Shown: positions 43,507-54,425 of the stretch, piece by piece
Layout: every line of letters starts with the position of its first letter
How positions within the stretch are numbered: the stretch's first letter is position 1
The notes under the pieces: generated by a model
What the model was told of the DNA's origin: nothing
What the model saw: the letters and a program-made list of their open reading frames with translations, nothing else
The model's database searches: none
Position numbers and translations under genes: made by a program
DNA from: Globodera rostochiensis
Lineage: Eukaryota > Nematoda > Chromadorea > Rhabditida > Heteroderidae
Assembly: GCA_018350325.1 (NCBI GenBank)
Contig: JAEVLN010000008.1
Location: forward strand, 3,367,794 to 3,431,793
Length of the DNA stretch: 64,000 bases
Direction of reading: 5' to 3'

Positions 43507-46187
43507 ATGTCTGAATCCGATTCATCGAAGAAAAATATGGGAGCCGAGAAGGAAAACACTCTTCCTGCCGCCAACACATCCAAGCAGTCCAATTCCGCGG
43601 ACAGTGAGGAGGAACGTCTTCAAAACGAAGTGCGTAGTCGTAGTCTGCTCAATTGGTTTTGATGCAATTTAAGACAAAAATATGTCTAATTGGTGGACTA
43701 ATGACCGAGAACAAACTGTTTTCAAAAGCAAATTGACCTTTTTGTTACATTTCAGATTCAGGTCAAATGCCTTTGCAGCGATGGCTATGTAATGGTGTCG
43801 CTCGCATTGATGTCTCAATCAGAGCTGGGCGAAACTGTTTCGTTTCGTGTTTCGTGTTTTTCGTGACTTTTTGGGCGTTTCGTGTTTCGTTTCGTTTCGT
43901 AAATTTTTTCAGTACTGTTTCGTTTCGTATTTCGTTTCGCAGAAAATTTTTTGTTTCGTTTCGTTTTCGTTTCGAAAAATGAAATTTAACTTTTTTCGTT
44001 TCGTTTCGTTTCGTAAAAGCCAGTTTTCCACGAAAAACCCACGAAAAAGCACCCCTAAAGATCGAGGTGTCCGGCTGAATATATATTTAATTGCATTGAA
44101 TTTTTTCTCTAACGTACACTTCATTTATCGATTATATCGCCATTCCTTTTCTCAAGCAACCCTTTTTTCATCCTACCCTTTAATTTGCCATTCCGCAACA
44201 AAAAGGGTAAAAATTGAAGAATTGAACTTTTATTGAGTAATATATTTGAAATTTTCCAACTATTCAGTATGATCTCAGGTGGCGTAGTGGTTAAACTGAG
44301 TGACGTGATTCAATTTTGGCTAAGGTTCAACTTTCCCTAGTGAAAATCTTTTTTATTCTTTTTATTTTACTCCCTGGTGTGGTGTAACGGTGAGTGATAT
44401 GTGATGCCTGGGGCTGTGGGTTCGAACCCCCGACTTTGTAAATGATTTTTTTTTCTCTCTTTTTATGAACTTTGATGGTAATTAAAAATATTTTAGATTT
44501 AATATTTTTTGAAGACATAAATTTTTTATTTGTTTCATTAAACTTGAGAAAAAAATTATAGGGGGACCCTTTTGTTTTGTTTTTAAAAATCAAGACCAAT
44601 TTTTTTAACAATTCCATCAAAATCTTCAAAAAATGGTTGCAAAACCTAAATTAAAATATTTTCGTAAAAGTCTCGTGTTTTTGAGGGTCAATCTCGAGTC
44701 TCGGGGGTAAAGTCTTGGTAAGGTTAGGTCTCGAGCATCACTAGGAAGTGATTGAACACTTTGTCCAATGCATCATCAATTAAAATTTCAGACTGAATTT
44801 CACTCGGAAAATTTTTAATTTGGAACAGTCTAAGAACAGTTTACTCTGTTCTGTTCCTGTTCCTGTTCTGTTCTCGAGGTCGGAACAGAACAGGAACAGA
44901 ACAGACAGGCTGTTCTAAGATTTTAGAACAGAACAGGAACAGGAACAGGTTCAAAATTGTTGGAACAGGAAAACACTGGTGTGAACGCTTCTTTTCAACG
45001 GCTACATTTACTTTGGATGACCGGAGAAAAAGCCTTTCTGTAGAAAGCCTTGAAAAACAACTATTTCTGCACCACAACTTGCTCATTTTCAATTTTGATC
45101 TTGATTAAACATCAATGTTAGCAAAAAAAAAACAAGACTTTAAACAAAAAATTTTATTTCGTTTCGTTTCGTTTTATTTCGTGTTTCGTTACTTTTTGGG
45201 TGTTTCGTGTTTCGTTTCGTTTCGTATAATTTTAGCAGTTTCGTTTCGTTTTCGTTTCGTAAAATGAAAATTAATTTTTTTCGTTTCGTTTTCGTTTCGT
45301 AAAATGAAAATTAATTTATTTCGTTTCGTTTTCGTTTCGTAAGTTGATCGTCGGAAAAAAAATTTGAGTTTCGCCCAGCTCTGGTCTCAATGCGTAACCT
45401 TCCTGGGAATGACGCCGGTTTTTTGGGGGTGAACGTCGTCAAAGCGCACATTTTCTGTTTCAGCTTTGTGGCGACTCCGAGATGGAGTTTCCCATTCTGA
45501 CGAACCTTTCCGTGGACACTTTCAACAAGGTGGTCGCGTGGATGAAGCATCGTGCCGGTGCGTTCGGTTGGGCTTTGGGTTGGATTTGGGCAAAAAGTTT
45601 ATTGGACACGTTTTAGGCAAGGACGAGCCCAAAGTTGAAACGGTACAACTTCTGGACATGGACATCGACATTTTCTGGCATTTTTATTTTTAGGATCCGA
45701 ACACGCACGAGCTCAAATGGTTCGAGTTGGACGACTTTGAGACCAAATTCTTCGAAGTCTGTATTTGATTTTGCTTCATCAGAGCCTCTAAATTTTTTCA
45801 ATTTTTTTAAAATATGAATTTTCGTTATTTCTCTTGATTTTAGCCTTGGCTCATGACTTTATTTTTGCCCCCTCCCCCTTTTTTCAGCAGCTGGGTGTGA
45901 AAGAGTTGGCCAGCGTAATGAACGCGTCCTTCTACCTGCAAATTGAATCGTTGGTAAGTGAACAGAAGCGACACCGGCGGAATTCTCCGAATTTTGCAAC
46001 TTTTGAAGTCCAAAAAAATGAATTTTTCCAATTTTAGTCTCTGTACGCCTGTCAGTCGATGGCCGCTGTGCTGAAGGACAAAACGGTGGAGGAGCTGCGC
46101 CAATTGTTGAACATCCCTGAGGAGGATTGGCTGAGCGAAGAGCAAATGGCCGAAATCCGTACGAAGAATGCGTGGTGCGCGTACTGA
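43507..46187 (+). CDS. Skp1-like (SCF subunit) gene, exon 2 interrupted by a hAT-like element
   Basis: Exons: 43507..43629, 43756..43819 continued after the element at 45392..45417, 45464..45557, 45617..45642, 45694..45756, 45888..45953, 46038..46187. With the element and one 8 bp duplicate left out, the frame runs 612 nt (203 aa). An acidic Ser/Lys-rich start (MSESDSSKKNMGAEKEN) precedes the Skp1 BTB/POZ fold (IQVKCLCSDGYVM; MEFPILTNLSVDTFNKVVAW). The Skp1 dimer/F-box-binding part follows: WFELDDFETKFFEVQ-type helix then LGVKELASVMNASFYL, SLYACQSMAAVLKDKTVEEL, ending EEDWLSEEQMAEIRTKNAWC-AY. Ending close to the invariant WC is typical of Skp1. Role by family: bridges cullin and F-box proteins. 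As given, the element introduces stops, so this copy is either non-functional or rescued by alternative splicing. Confidence 0.88.
43820..45383. mobile_element. 1564 bp non-autonomous hAT-like element in the Skp1-like exon, perfect 8 bp TSD
   Basis: Ends CAGAGCTGGGCGAAACT and AGTTTCGCCCAGCTCTG are inverted repeats. The flanking 8-mers are identical: GTCTCAAT at 43812-43819 and 45384-45391. 43830-44040 and 45150-45370 are ttcgtttcg-rich parts that match the 165 bp family member at 16837-17001. The middle (44050-45145) is unrelated cargo with two tRNA-like stretches and a gaacaggaacag inverted array. There is no transposase frame. Confidence 0.93.
44274..44440 (+). repeat. Two tRNA-like (SINE-like) stretches
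   Basis: 44278-44338 begins 'ggtggcgtagtggttaaact' (box A-like) and continues to 'aaggttcaactttcc' (weak box B). 44371-44437 reads 'ctccctggtgtggtgtaacg' and 'ggctgtgggttcgaacccccg', the latter a good RNA polymerase III box B inside a paired T arm. No complete cloverleaf was established, so these are better read as tRNA-derived repeats than tRNA genes. Similar traces lie at about 11533-11600 and 47125-47190. Confidence 0.45.
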
Positions 46188-47806
46188 GACGGCGGATTTG
46201 AATGGCATATGGCCGGTTTTTGTTTCATTTTGTTGATGTTGACTCCCAATTCCGAGTGAATGTTCTCGAATCATTAATTAGTTGCTCATTATTCCCCCTC
46301 TTTCATTGAACAGTTTTTGTGGTTGTTCGTCTTATTGACCTCTCTTTACATCATGCGCCTTTGGTTGGTGTCTGTTCCGTCCTTTTGCGACAAAGCAACC
46401 CCAATAAAGACTTTTGTATCATTTAATTTGTAAGGATCTGCTGAATTGGACGGGACGCGCGGTCCAGAAAAATTTTGATGTTGCATGGACGAGATCTCGT
46501 CTCGACCGGGCTCTAATAAAGACACCCCTCGGGGGTATAGATAGACTCATTGAATCAATTTAAATATTTATATGTACAGTTTTGGAAGAATTTAAGCGCC
46601 TATCAATCTGAGAAACAAATTGTGCCCAAAATATTTTCACTTTTTTTTTATCCAAAGAAAGCTTAAATATAAAATTGACTCTTGATTTCTTCTCCGCTGC
46701 TCTTTTTCCAGAAATAAATGTCGAAAATAAAAATTGAAATAAAAGTAAAATATTTTAATATTAATAGACAATAAAAATCTCCATCCCCCCACTTTCTCGC
46801 ATGTTGTCCGATTGTCGTTATTGTCCTATTGTCCCAGAATGTGTTTATTGCTCGATTGTTCACTTTTGTTCGATTGTCTGAATTGCTACATGTATTATTT
46901 GATGCACGGATTACGAATTCGTCAATAGAAAATAAAATTGATAATTTAAAGCGCATATGGCGAGCAAAATCGTCCGAATTTATGGTAATTGAACGTTCTA
47001 AAAATGAACTAATTATTATGTGTGTTTAGAATTTTATTTTTTATGCTAGAATTTTTAAAATTGTAATAATACTAAAAAGGAGGGATATTAAAATATAAAT
47101 CAAAAAATAAAATAATTAACACGTAAGGGGCTAGAACCTAGACCAACTAAAATCAGTCTAAGAGTTTCACAACTCAGCCCCTGGACGGATACTGGGGTTT
47201 GGTGAAATGTGAATAAAAGTCAAAGAAATTATAAAGGTAATTCGTCTCAATATTCATTAATCAAAAAAACAACGGATGCGACGGTTAACCGCGGTTTTAG
47301 TGGTCACGAGCGTTTGGCTGCCGCTTCCCGGCACCCAACCGCTCTTTGTTCTCTTTAATCTTTTTTTTGTTTAAATTTTTTCTGTTGCCTTGACTCTTGA
47401 CTTCTTTGAGTCTTGACTTGACATGACTCATGACTTGCGTTGAATTTCAACTTGCCTTGACTCTTCACTTGCCTTGCTTCTTGACTTGCCAAGACTCTTG
47501 CTCTGACTTTTGATTTGACTCTTGACTTGCCTTGACTCTGCCTTGACTCTTGACTTGAGTTGAATTTCAACTTGCTTTGACTCTTGACTTGCTTTGACTC
47601 TTGATTTGACTCTTGACTTGCCTTGACTCTGACTCTTGACTTGAGTTGAATTTCGACTTGCTTTGACTCTTGACTCCTTTGACTTTTGACTCACTTACTC
47701 TTGACTTGCCTTGATTCTTGACTTGACTATTGCCCTGACTCTTGCTCTGACACTTGACTTGCCTTGATTCTTGACTTGACTCTTGCCCTGACTCTTGAAT
47801 GGGAGG
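46188..47806. other. Spacer between the Skp1-like gene and inverted arm 2
   Basis: No gene is seen. 46200-46430 is probable 3' UTR, with AATAAA at about 46402. 46490-46520 has the dispersed 'ctcgtctcgaccgggctcta'. 47125-47190 is a minus-strand tRNA-like stretch ('aggggctgagttgtgaaact ... tctaggttctagcccctt'). 47390-47800 is a CTTGACT-type repeat. Confidence 0.5.
47390..47805. repeat. Irregular cttgactctTGACTTGC tandem repeat
   Basis: About 410 bp of 'ttgactcttgacttgcctt' units of 7-16 bp. It ends exactly where the inverted copy of F-box-like gene B exon 4 begins (47807), so it marks the duplication breakpoint. Minus-strand frames through it (SQVKSQSKSQ type) are artefacts. Confidence 0.9.
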
Positions 47807-47967
47807 AGGAAGCGTTTGAGTGGGAAGGACACAATCAGTGGAATCGCATTGGCATTTCATTCAGCGAGGATGCCATCGGTGTCGGGTAAGCACATTAAAT
47901 TGTCTTAAAATTTCTTGGAATTTTTCTTATTTTTAGAATGGGCGCAAAGAGATGTCTGATCAGTTAA
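47807..47967 (+). pseudogene. 3' fragment of F-box-like gene B
   Basis: Exon 4 sequence from the codons EEEAFEWEGHNQWNRIGISF onward, its donor after 47885, and the last exon 47937..47967 (MGAKRCLIS) are an inverted copy of 41111-41292. Upstream exons are missing; the CTTGACT repeat replaces them. Confidence 0.9.
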
Positions 47968-48514
47968 GCCAAGCATTGGATTGAATGAACCGAGAGGACG
48001 GAGGCATTTGAGGAAATTCAGGCAGAAAATCGGTTAAATGACACAATAATTGTTGTTGATGATTCTTCTTTGTTGTATGTATGACTAGGCAAATGACTTT
48101 TAAACTTCATGACAAGTTCTCTGGACTCAATCTGTTCCGAGGTTCTGGGAAATTGCTAACGAGCCTGATCATTCTCCAATGAGTCACGATTTCTGATCAA
48201 TTCCAAAATTCAAATTCAGAGGGGGGGGGGGGGGGGGGGGGGGAACAGTAAAAAAAAATTTCATTGATTTTTTTGGTGGCTTTGGGCATCAACCCGTTAA
48301 CGAATTTTTTTTTTTTGCCGGACTAAAAATACTTTTACTGTTGGTCTTTAATTAAATTTATTTTTGTTAATAATAAATTCAAACATAATAAATTTGCAAA
48401 ATTATTGGTGGGTGTTCCGCCAATGCTGTTAACCCGATCGATGAACTCACTCATTTTGGCGTCCCTTCCTTTCCCAAACAATTTTTGTTGTTTCTCCAGA
48501 GTTATAATGCCCCT

Positions 48515-48915
48515 CGGGGATATAAAGGCCCCTCGGGGTTATAAAGGCCCCTCGGGGGAAGGCCCATCGGGGTTATAAAGGCCCCTCGGGGTTATAAAGG
48601 CCCCTCGGGGGTATAAAGGCCCCTCGGGGGTTGAAGGCCCCTCGGGGTTATAAAGGCCCCTCGGGGGAAGGCCCATCGGGGTTATAAAGGCCCCTCGGGG
48701 TTATAAAGGCCCCTCGGGGTTATAAAGGCCCCTCGGGGGTATAAAGGCCCCTCGGGGGTTTAAGGCCCCTCGGGGTTATAAAGGCCCCTCGGTGGTTGAA
48801 GGCCCATCGGCGTTATAAAGGCCCCTCGGGGGTATAAAGGCCCCTCGGGGGTTGAAGGCCCCTCGGGGTTATAAAGGCCCCTCGGTGGTTGAAGGCCCAT
48901 CGGGGTTATAAAGAC
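48515..48915. repeat. 19 bp minisatellite, arm 2 copy
   Basis: Same ggcccctcggggttataaa unit as in arm 1 in reverse orientation, with fewer units (about 21). The order of variant units ('gggggaaggcccat', 'gggggttgaaggcc') is nearly the same as at 51540-51945, showing that arms 2 and 3 copied from each other after diverging from arm 1. Confidence 0.95.
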
Positions 48916-49059
48916 CCGATTTCCTACCAATCAATTCCTCTCCTCGGCTGCGCACAAAATAATGTTCGAATGCCCTAGAATATGCCCTCCGGGAATTGAA
49001 AAACGTGCCACTCATTCTTTTTTAGCATTGCTTTGTCGAAACTAAAAATATTTCTGAAA

Positions 49060-50311
49060 ATGTCGGACAATGTAAGCACAGAGAAGCAGCAACAGCAAAT
49101 GAAGGAAATGTGAGTTTGCTTTTAATGCTCAAATCAAAGGCCATAAAAAGCCCAAATTCCAGTTTCATTTGTGACGACATTTGGTACGGAATCTTCGCTT
49201 TTATTCACCCTCTTGAGCTTGGACTGAAAATGGCGCTGATCAGTGATCGATTGGACGTTTTGGTGGACGTGCACTTCAAGTCGAGGAAATGGTCGTTGGG
49301 TCTTTTGGATGTTTGTCGCGCGATCGGAGGAAAAGGCGCAGAAATTGCCAAAAGCATTAATAGTAAACGGCTGCCAATTCCTCAAGGGCCGGTGCCAAAC
49401 TCGGTGATCGGCTTCGAACGCATTTGGATAAGGTCGTTTGCTGCTGAAAAAGTTAAAAATTAAAAAGTTTTTGAACTTTCAGTTACGTCGACAAAAGTGT
49501 CATCGAATTCCTTCAACGAATTCGCCGTCTTTTCGACTCTTCCGGGACAAATGTTTCAATTCCAAACGCCCACGAAGAAAGCCCCGTTTGGGGAATTATT
49601 TGTCAAAAGATTTGGCCTTTTGTCAATGACAACATTTGCCGCTTTCATTTATACGAATGTCAATTCAAACGTTTGCGACAATTCTCGCCGGCCATTCTTC
49701 GCAATTGCCCCAATCTCCGATCGATCTCTTGCTCTACAATTTGTCCCGAATTCCCGGCCAAAGACGACGCCGATGCTTCTTTTGGCCAAGCCTTGGCCAA
49801 ATGGTTGATCACTCCCCGGGGGGATGGCTTTCCGAAGATTCTTCACTTTGATCTTTCGCCAAATATGGAAGGACCTTAAAAGGGTAATTTTCCTCATTTT
49901 GTAATCAATTTGGAATAAATTGTTCCATCACTTTTTAGTCATTTGACAATGCCTCTGAGCGTTCATTTTCATTCTCACTTTTTTGAATGTTCTCAGTGAA
50001 CAACCATTTGAGCTGAAGACACTTTGACGAGGGAGCGATTGACATTGCGACGTTTCACAAATACAAATGGCTGTTGGTACGATGTCCAATTGTGCGAGAC
50101 AACGACAAATGGGCTAAATGGGAAAAGGAGGCCGCTGAGGTGGAGTATTGGCGTCAGTGGAATAATTTTTGCATATCATTCAAAGAAACGGCCGACATCG
50201 GCGGAGGGTAAGCGAATTAAATTAAATTAAATTCAATTAAATTGTCTCAAAAAAGTTGTTAGAAATTTTATAATTTTTAGAATGGGCGCAAAGAGGTGTC
50301 TGATCAGTTGA
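49060..50311 (+). pseudogene. F-box-like A, arm 2 copy with frameshifts
   Basis: Exons 1-2 (49060..49109, 49163..49432) are intact and almost identical to the arm 3 copy offset by 3027. Near the end of exon 3 an extra C (aaggaccttaaaagg versus aaggacttaaaagg at about 49873) shifts the frame. Exon 4 lacks single bases at about 49961 (gagcgttc), 50018 (gaagacact) and 50056 (tttcacaaa). Non-coding DNA downstream has the same kind of single-base loss, so either decay or uncorrected sequencing error could explain it. Confidence 0.8.
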
Positions 50312-51539
50312 GCCAACATTGGAGTGAATGAACCGAGAGGACGGAGAGAATTTGTGGACAGAAATTCAAACAGAAATAAATTAATTTATAATTGTTTTCG
50401 AAACGGATTTAAATTCTAAATCTTTTTTCAGTGGGGCGGGGGAGTTCAAAAAAATTCTTGGATTTCGAAATCTAATCCATAAATCTTGTGATAATTTTTA
50501 CAAAAATTTTGAACCCCCCCCCCCCTTCCCCCTTCCCCCAACCCATCGCCCACTTGAAATTGTTGTCCGCCCATCCGTCCCTGGCGCCGAAATTTTTGAG
50601 AGTGAATTTAATTTTTCAATTTTTTCCAAAACAAAAAAAAATCAGCACATCGGCTTGCCCGTGCTGATTAGAGTGTAAATGTTAGATAATTTCCAATTGA
50701 TTCGTCGAGTGATAAGGAAAAGAAATGAAACCAATCAGTCGATGGACCGACCGGATGGAGGGACGGCACCTAAAAGAAACGGTCAAAAAAAATATTTTTG
50801 CATTTTGAATATTTTTGTTTAGCTAATTATTGTAATTATATTTGTTTCCGGATCGAATTTCGGAAAAGCCTTAATTAATTTTTTAATTTATAAATAGCAT
50901 TTATTTTGTTCATTATTTAAAATCCGTTTTTAAATGATTTCAAGGCTCTTCCAATAAAAATGCCTTTTAATTTCTGTGCTTCTTTTGCCGTTCCTTTGGC
51001 CCCTCACATTGGCCGCAATGTAAAGGACCGGTGCCGATGGGCGGGGGTCATTGAGGATTGAACAGGGCGGAAAAATTCCAAGGTTTAATGACAATAATTG
51101 GTTTGATGATCTTCTTGGTGGATGTATGACTAGGCAATGGGAAACTCATGACAAGTTCTCTGGACTCAATCTGTCCGAGGTTCTGGGAAATTGCTTACGA
51201 GCCTATCATTCTCAATGAGTCACGATTTCTGATCAATTCCAAAATTCAAATTCAGGGGGGGGGGGGGGGGGGGGGATCAGTAAAAAAAATTTCATTGATT
51301 TTTTTGGTGGCTTTGGGCATCACCCGTTAACGAATTTTTTTTTTTTTGCCGGACTAAAATACTTTTACTGTTGGTCTTTAATAAATTTATTTTTGTTAAT
51401 AATAAATTCAAACATAATAAATTTGCAAAATTATTGGTGGTGTTCGCCAATGCTGTTAACCCGATCGATGAACTCACTCATTTTGGCGTCCCTTCCTTTC
51501 CCAAACAATTTTTGTTGTTTCTCCAGAGTTATAATGCCC

Positions 51540-51945
51540 CTCGGGGATATAAAGGCCCCTCGGGGTTATAAAGGCCCCTCGGGGGAAGGCCCATCGGGGT
51601 TATAAAGGCCCCTCGGGGTTATAAAGGCCCCTCGGGGGTATAAAGGCCCCTCGGGGGTTGAAGGCCCCTCGGGGTTATAAAGGCCCCTCGGGGGAAGGCC
51701 CATCGGGGTTATAAAGGCCCCTCGGGGTTATAAAGGCCCCTCGGGGTTATAAAGGCCCCTCGGGGGTATAAAGGCCCCTCGGGGGTTGAAGGCCCCTCGG
51801 GGTTATAAAGGCCCCTCGGTGGTTGAAGGCCCATCGGCGTTATAAAGGCCCCTCGGGGGTATAAAGGCCCCTCGGGGGTTGAAGGCCCCTCGGGGTTATA
51901 AAGGCCCCTCGGTGGTTGAAGGCCCATCGGGGTTATAAAGACCCG
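51540..51945. repeat. 19 bp minisatellite, arm 3 copy
   Basis: Nearly the same array as 48515-48915, unit for unit, with a few base changes. It precedes the intact F-box-like A copy by about 140 bp. Confidence 0.95.
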
Positions 51946-52086
51946 ATTTCCTACCAATCAATTCCTCTCCTCGGCTGCGCACAAAATAATGTTCGAATGC
52001 CCTAGAATATGCCCTCCGGGAATTGAAAAACGTGCCACTCATTCTTTTTTAGCATTGCTTTGTCGAAACTAAAAATATTTCTGAAA

Positions 52087-53342
52087 ATGTCGGACAATGT
52101 AAGCACAGAGAAGCAGCAACAGCAAATGAAGGAAATGTGAGTTTGCTTTTAATGCTCAAATCAAAGGCCATAAAAAGCCCAAATTCCAGTTTCATTTGTG
52201 ACGACATTTGGTACGGAATCTTCGCTTTTATTCACCCTCTTGAGCTTGGACTGAAAATGGCGCTGATCAGTGATCGATTGGACGTTTTGGTGGACGTGCA
52301 CTTCAAGTCGAGGAAATGGTCGTTGGGTCTTTTGGATGTTTGTCGCGCGATCGGAGGAAAAGGCGCAGAAATTGCCAAAAGCATTAATAGTAAACGGCTG
52401 CCAATTCCTCAAGGGCCGGTGCCAAACTCGGTGATCGGCTTCGAACGCATTTGGATAAGGTCGTTTGCTGCTGAAAAAGTTAAAAATTAAAAAGTTTTTG
52501 AACTTTCAGTTACGTCGACAAAAGTGTCATCGAATTCCTTCAACGAATTCGCCGTCTTTTCGACTCTTCCGGGACAAATGTTTCAATTCCAAACGCCCAC
52601 GAAGAAAGCCCCGTTTGGGGAATTATTTGTCAAAAGATTTGGCCTTTTGTCAATGACAACATTTGCCGCTTTCATTTATACGAATGTCAATTCAAACGTT
52701 TGCGACAATTCTCGCCGGCCATTCTTCGCAATTGCCCCAATCTCCGATCGATCTCTTGCTCTACAATTTGTCCCGAATTCCCGGCCAAAGACGACGCCGA
52801 TGCTTCTTTTGGCCAAGCCTTGGCCAAATGGTTGATCACTCCCCGGGGGGATGGCTTTCCGAAGATTCTTCACTTTGATCTTTCGCCAAATATGGAAGGA
52901 CTTAAAAGGGTAATTTTCCTCATTTTTGTAATCAATTTGGAATAAATTGTTCCATCACTTTTTTAGTCATTTGACAATGCCTCTGAGCCGTTCATTTTCA
53001 TTCTCACTTTTTTGAATGTTCTCAGTGAACAACCATTTGAGCTGAAGAACACTTTGACGAGGGAGCGATTGACATTGCGACGTTTCAACAAATACAAATG
53101 GCTGTTGGTACGATGTCCAATTGTGCGAGACAACGACAAATGGGCTAAATGGGAAAAGGAGGCCGCTGAGGTGGAGTATTGGCGTCAGTGGAATAATTTT
53201 TGCATATCATTCAAAGAAACGGCCGACATCGGCGGAGGGTAAGCGAATTAAATTAAATTAAATTCAATTAAATTGTCTCAAAAAGTTCGTTAGAAATTTT
53301 ATAATTTTTAGAATGGGCGCAAAGAGGTGTCTGATCAGTTGA
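52087..53342 (+). CDS. F-box-like family protein A, arm 3 copy, intact
   Basis: Exons 52087..52136, 52190..52459, 52510..52909, 52967..53238, 53312..53342 total 1023 nt (340 aa), with the same splice sites and phases as 38528-39783 in arm 1. Visible amino-acid differences are few, for example WRQWNNFC here for WRLWNNFC in arm 1. It encodes the same [20 protein letters not shown] opening and [20 protein letters not shown] block. The two intact copies face opposite directions across the Skp1-like gene. Role inferred: SCF substrate adaptor. Confidence 0.85.
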
Positions 53343-54000
53343 GCCAAGCATTGGAGTGAATGAACCGAGAGGACGGAGAGAATTTGTGGACAGAAATTCA
53401 AACAGAAAATAAATTAATTTTATAATTGTTTCGAAACGGATTTAAATTCTAAATCTTTTTTCAGTGGAGGCGGGGGAGTTCAAAAAAATTCTTGGATTTC
53501 GAAATCTAATCCATAAATCTTGTGATAAATTTTTACAAAAATTTTGAACCCCCCCCCCCCTTCCCCCTTCCCCCAACCCATCGCCCAACTTGAAATTGTT
53601 GTCCGCCCATGCCGTCCCTGGCGCCGAAATTTTTGAGAGTGAATTTAATTTTTCAATTTTTTCCAAAACAAAAAAAAATCAGCACATCGGCTTGCCCGTG
53701 CTGATTAGAGTGTAAATGTTAGATAATTTCCAATTGATTCGTCGAGTGATAAGGAAAAGAAATGAAACCAATCAGTCGATGGACCGACCGGATGGAGGGA
53801 CGGCACCTAAAAGAAACGGTCAAAAAATATATTTTTGCATTTTGAATATTTTTGTTTAGCTAATTATTGTAATTATATTTGTTTCCGCGATCGAATTTCG
53901 GAAAAAGCCTTAATTAATTTTTTAATTTATAAATAGCATTTATTTTGTTTCATTATTTAAAATCCGTTTTTTAAATGATTTCAAGGCTCTTCCAATAAAA

Positions 54001-54103
54001 ATGCCTTTTAAAATTTCTGTGCTTCTTTTGCCGTTCCTTTGGCCCCTCACATTGGCCGCAAATGTAAAGGATCCGGTGCCCGTCGTTCTGTGGCATGGAA
54101 TGG
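54001..54103 (+). pseudogene. PPT1 exon 1 duplicate (orphan)
   Basis: An intact copy of PPT1 exon 1 (MPFKISVLLLPFLWPLTLAA to VPVVLWHGMG) with its donor, inside arm 3. The duplication ends in intron 1 before exon 2, so no enzyme follows. It could still drive a transcript with a signal-peptide exon spliced to something downstream. The arm 2 counterpart at about 50961 is shifted out of frame. Confidence 0.85.
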
Positions 54104-54425
54104 GTTGGTAACTTCAAATCCGGACCAAATGTCAATCGGTGATTTGAAAATGCCAATTTTTTGAGAATTTTGCTTCATTCTGGGGCGGGAGGGGTCGGCG
54201 GTGCCGATAGGCGCCGCCGAGAAAATTTTGAATTTTTTCCCTGGTTGGTAACTTCAAATCCGGATTAAATGTCACTGAATGATCATGAGACCGTGAATTT
54301 ATGTGAATTGATCAGGAATGATCGGCGAATTGGATCAGAACATGATCGGTTCTTTTTTGTTTCCGAATCCGGTGTTTTTTCTTTAATGATCTAATCCCGA
54401 ACGTGGTGCCGGATTATGCCCATCC

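Larger units (their letters stand above)
47807..51040. repeat. Inverted repeat arm 2
   Basis: Reverse-complement copy of about 37950-41292 in arm 1. It starts within exon 4 of F-box-like gene B (47807-47885 plus last exon 47937..47967), then has a G run, a minisatellite (48515-48915), a full F-box-like A copy (49060-50311) and PPT1 exon 1 sequence at about 50961-51040. Many single-base indels against arms 1 and 3 accumulate after about 49870. Confidence 0.9.
51085..54425. repeat. Inverted repeat arm 3 (tandem copy of arm 2)
   Basis: It repeats arm 2 from about 48045 onward at an offset of about 3027-3040 and extends further, to the position equivalent to 37105 in PPT1 intron 1. Sequence is almost identical to arm 1 across the F-box-like gene. 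It lacks the roughly 340 bp equivalent to 37290-37630 of arm 1. Confidence 0.9.

Noticed and set aside
44371..44437. tRNA gene with anticodon
   Set aside because: Box A- and B-like motifs are present but no acceptor stem or full cloverleaf pairs; it lies inside a transposable element.
47355..47860. Ser/Gln/Lys-rich minus-strand frames
   Set aside because: Translation of the CTTGACT-type tandem repeat.
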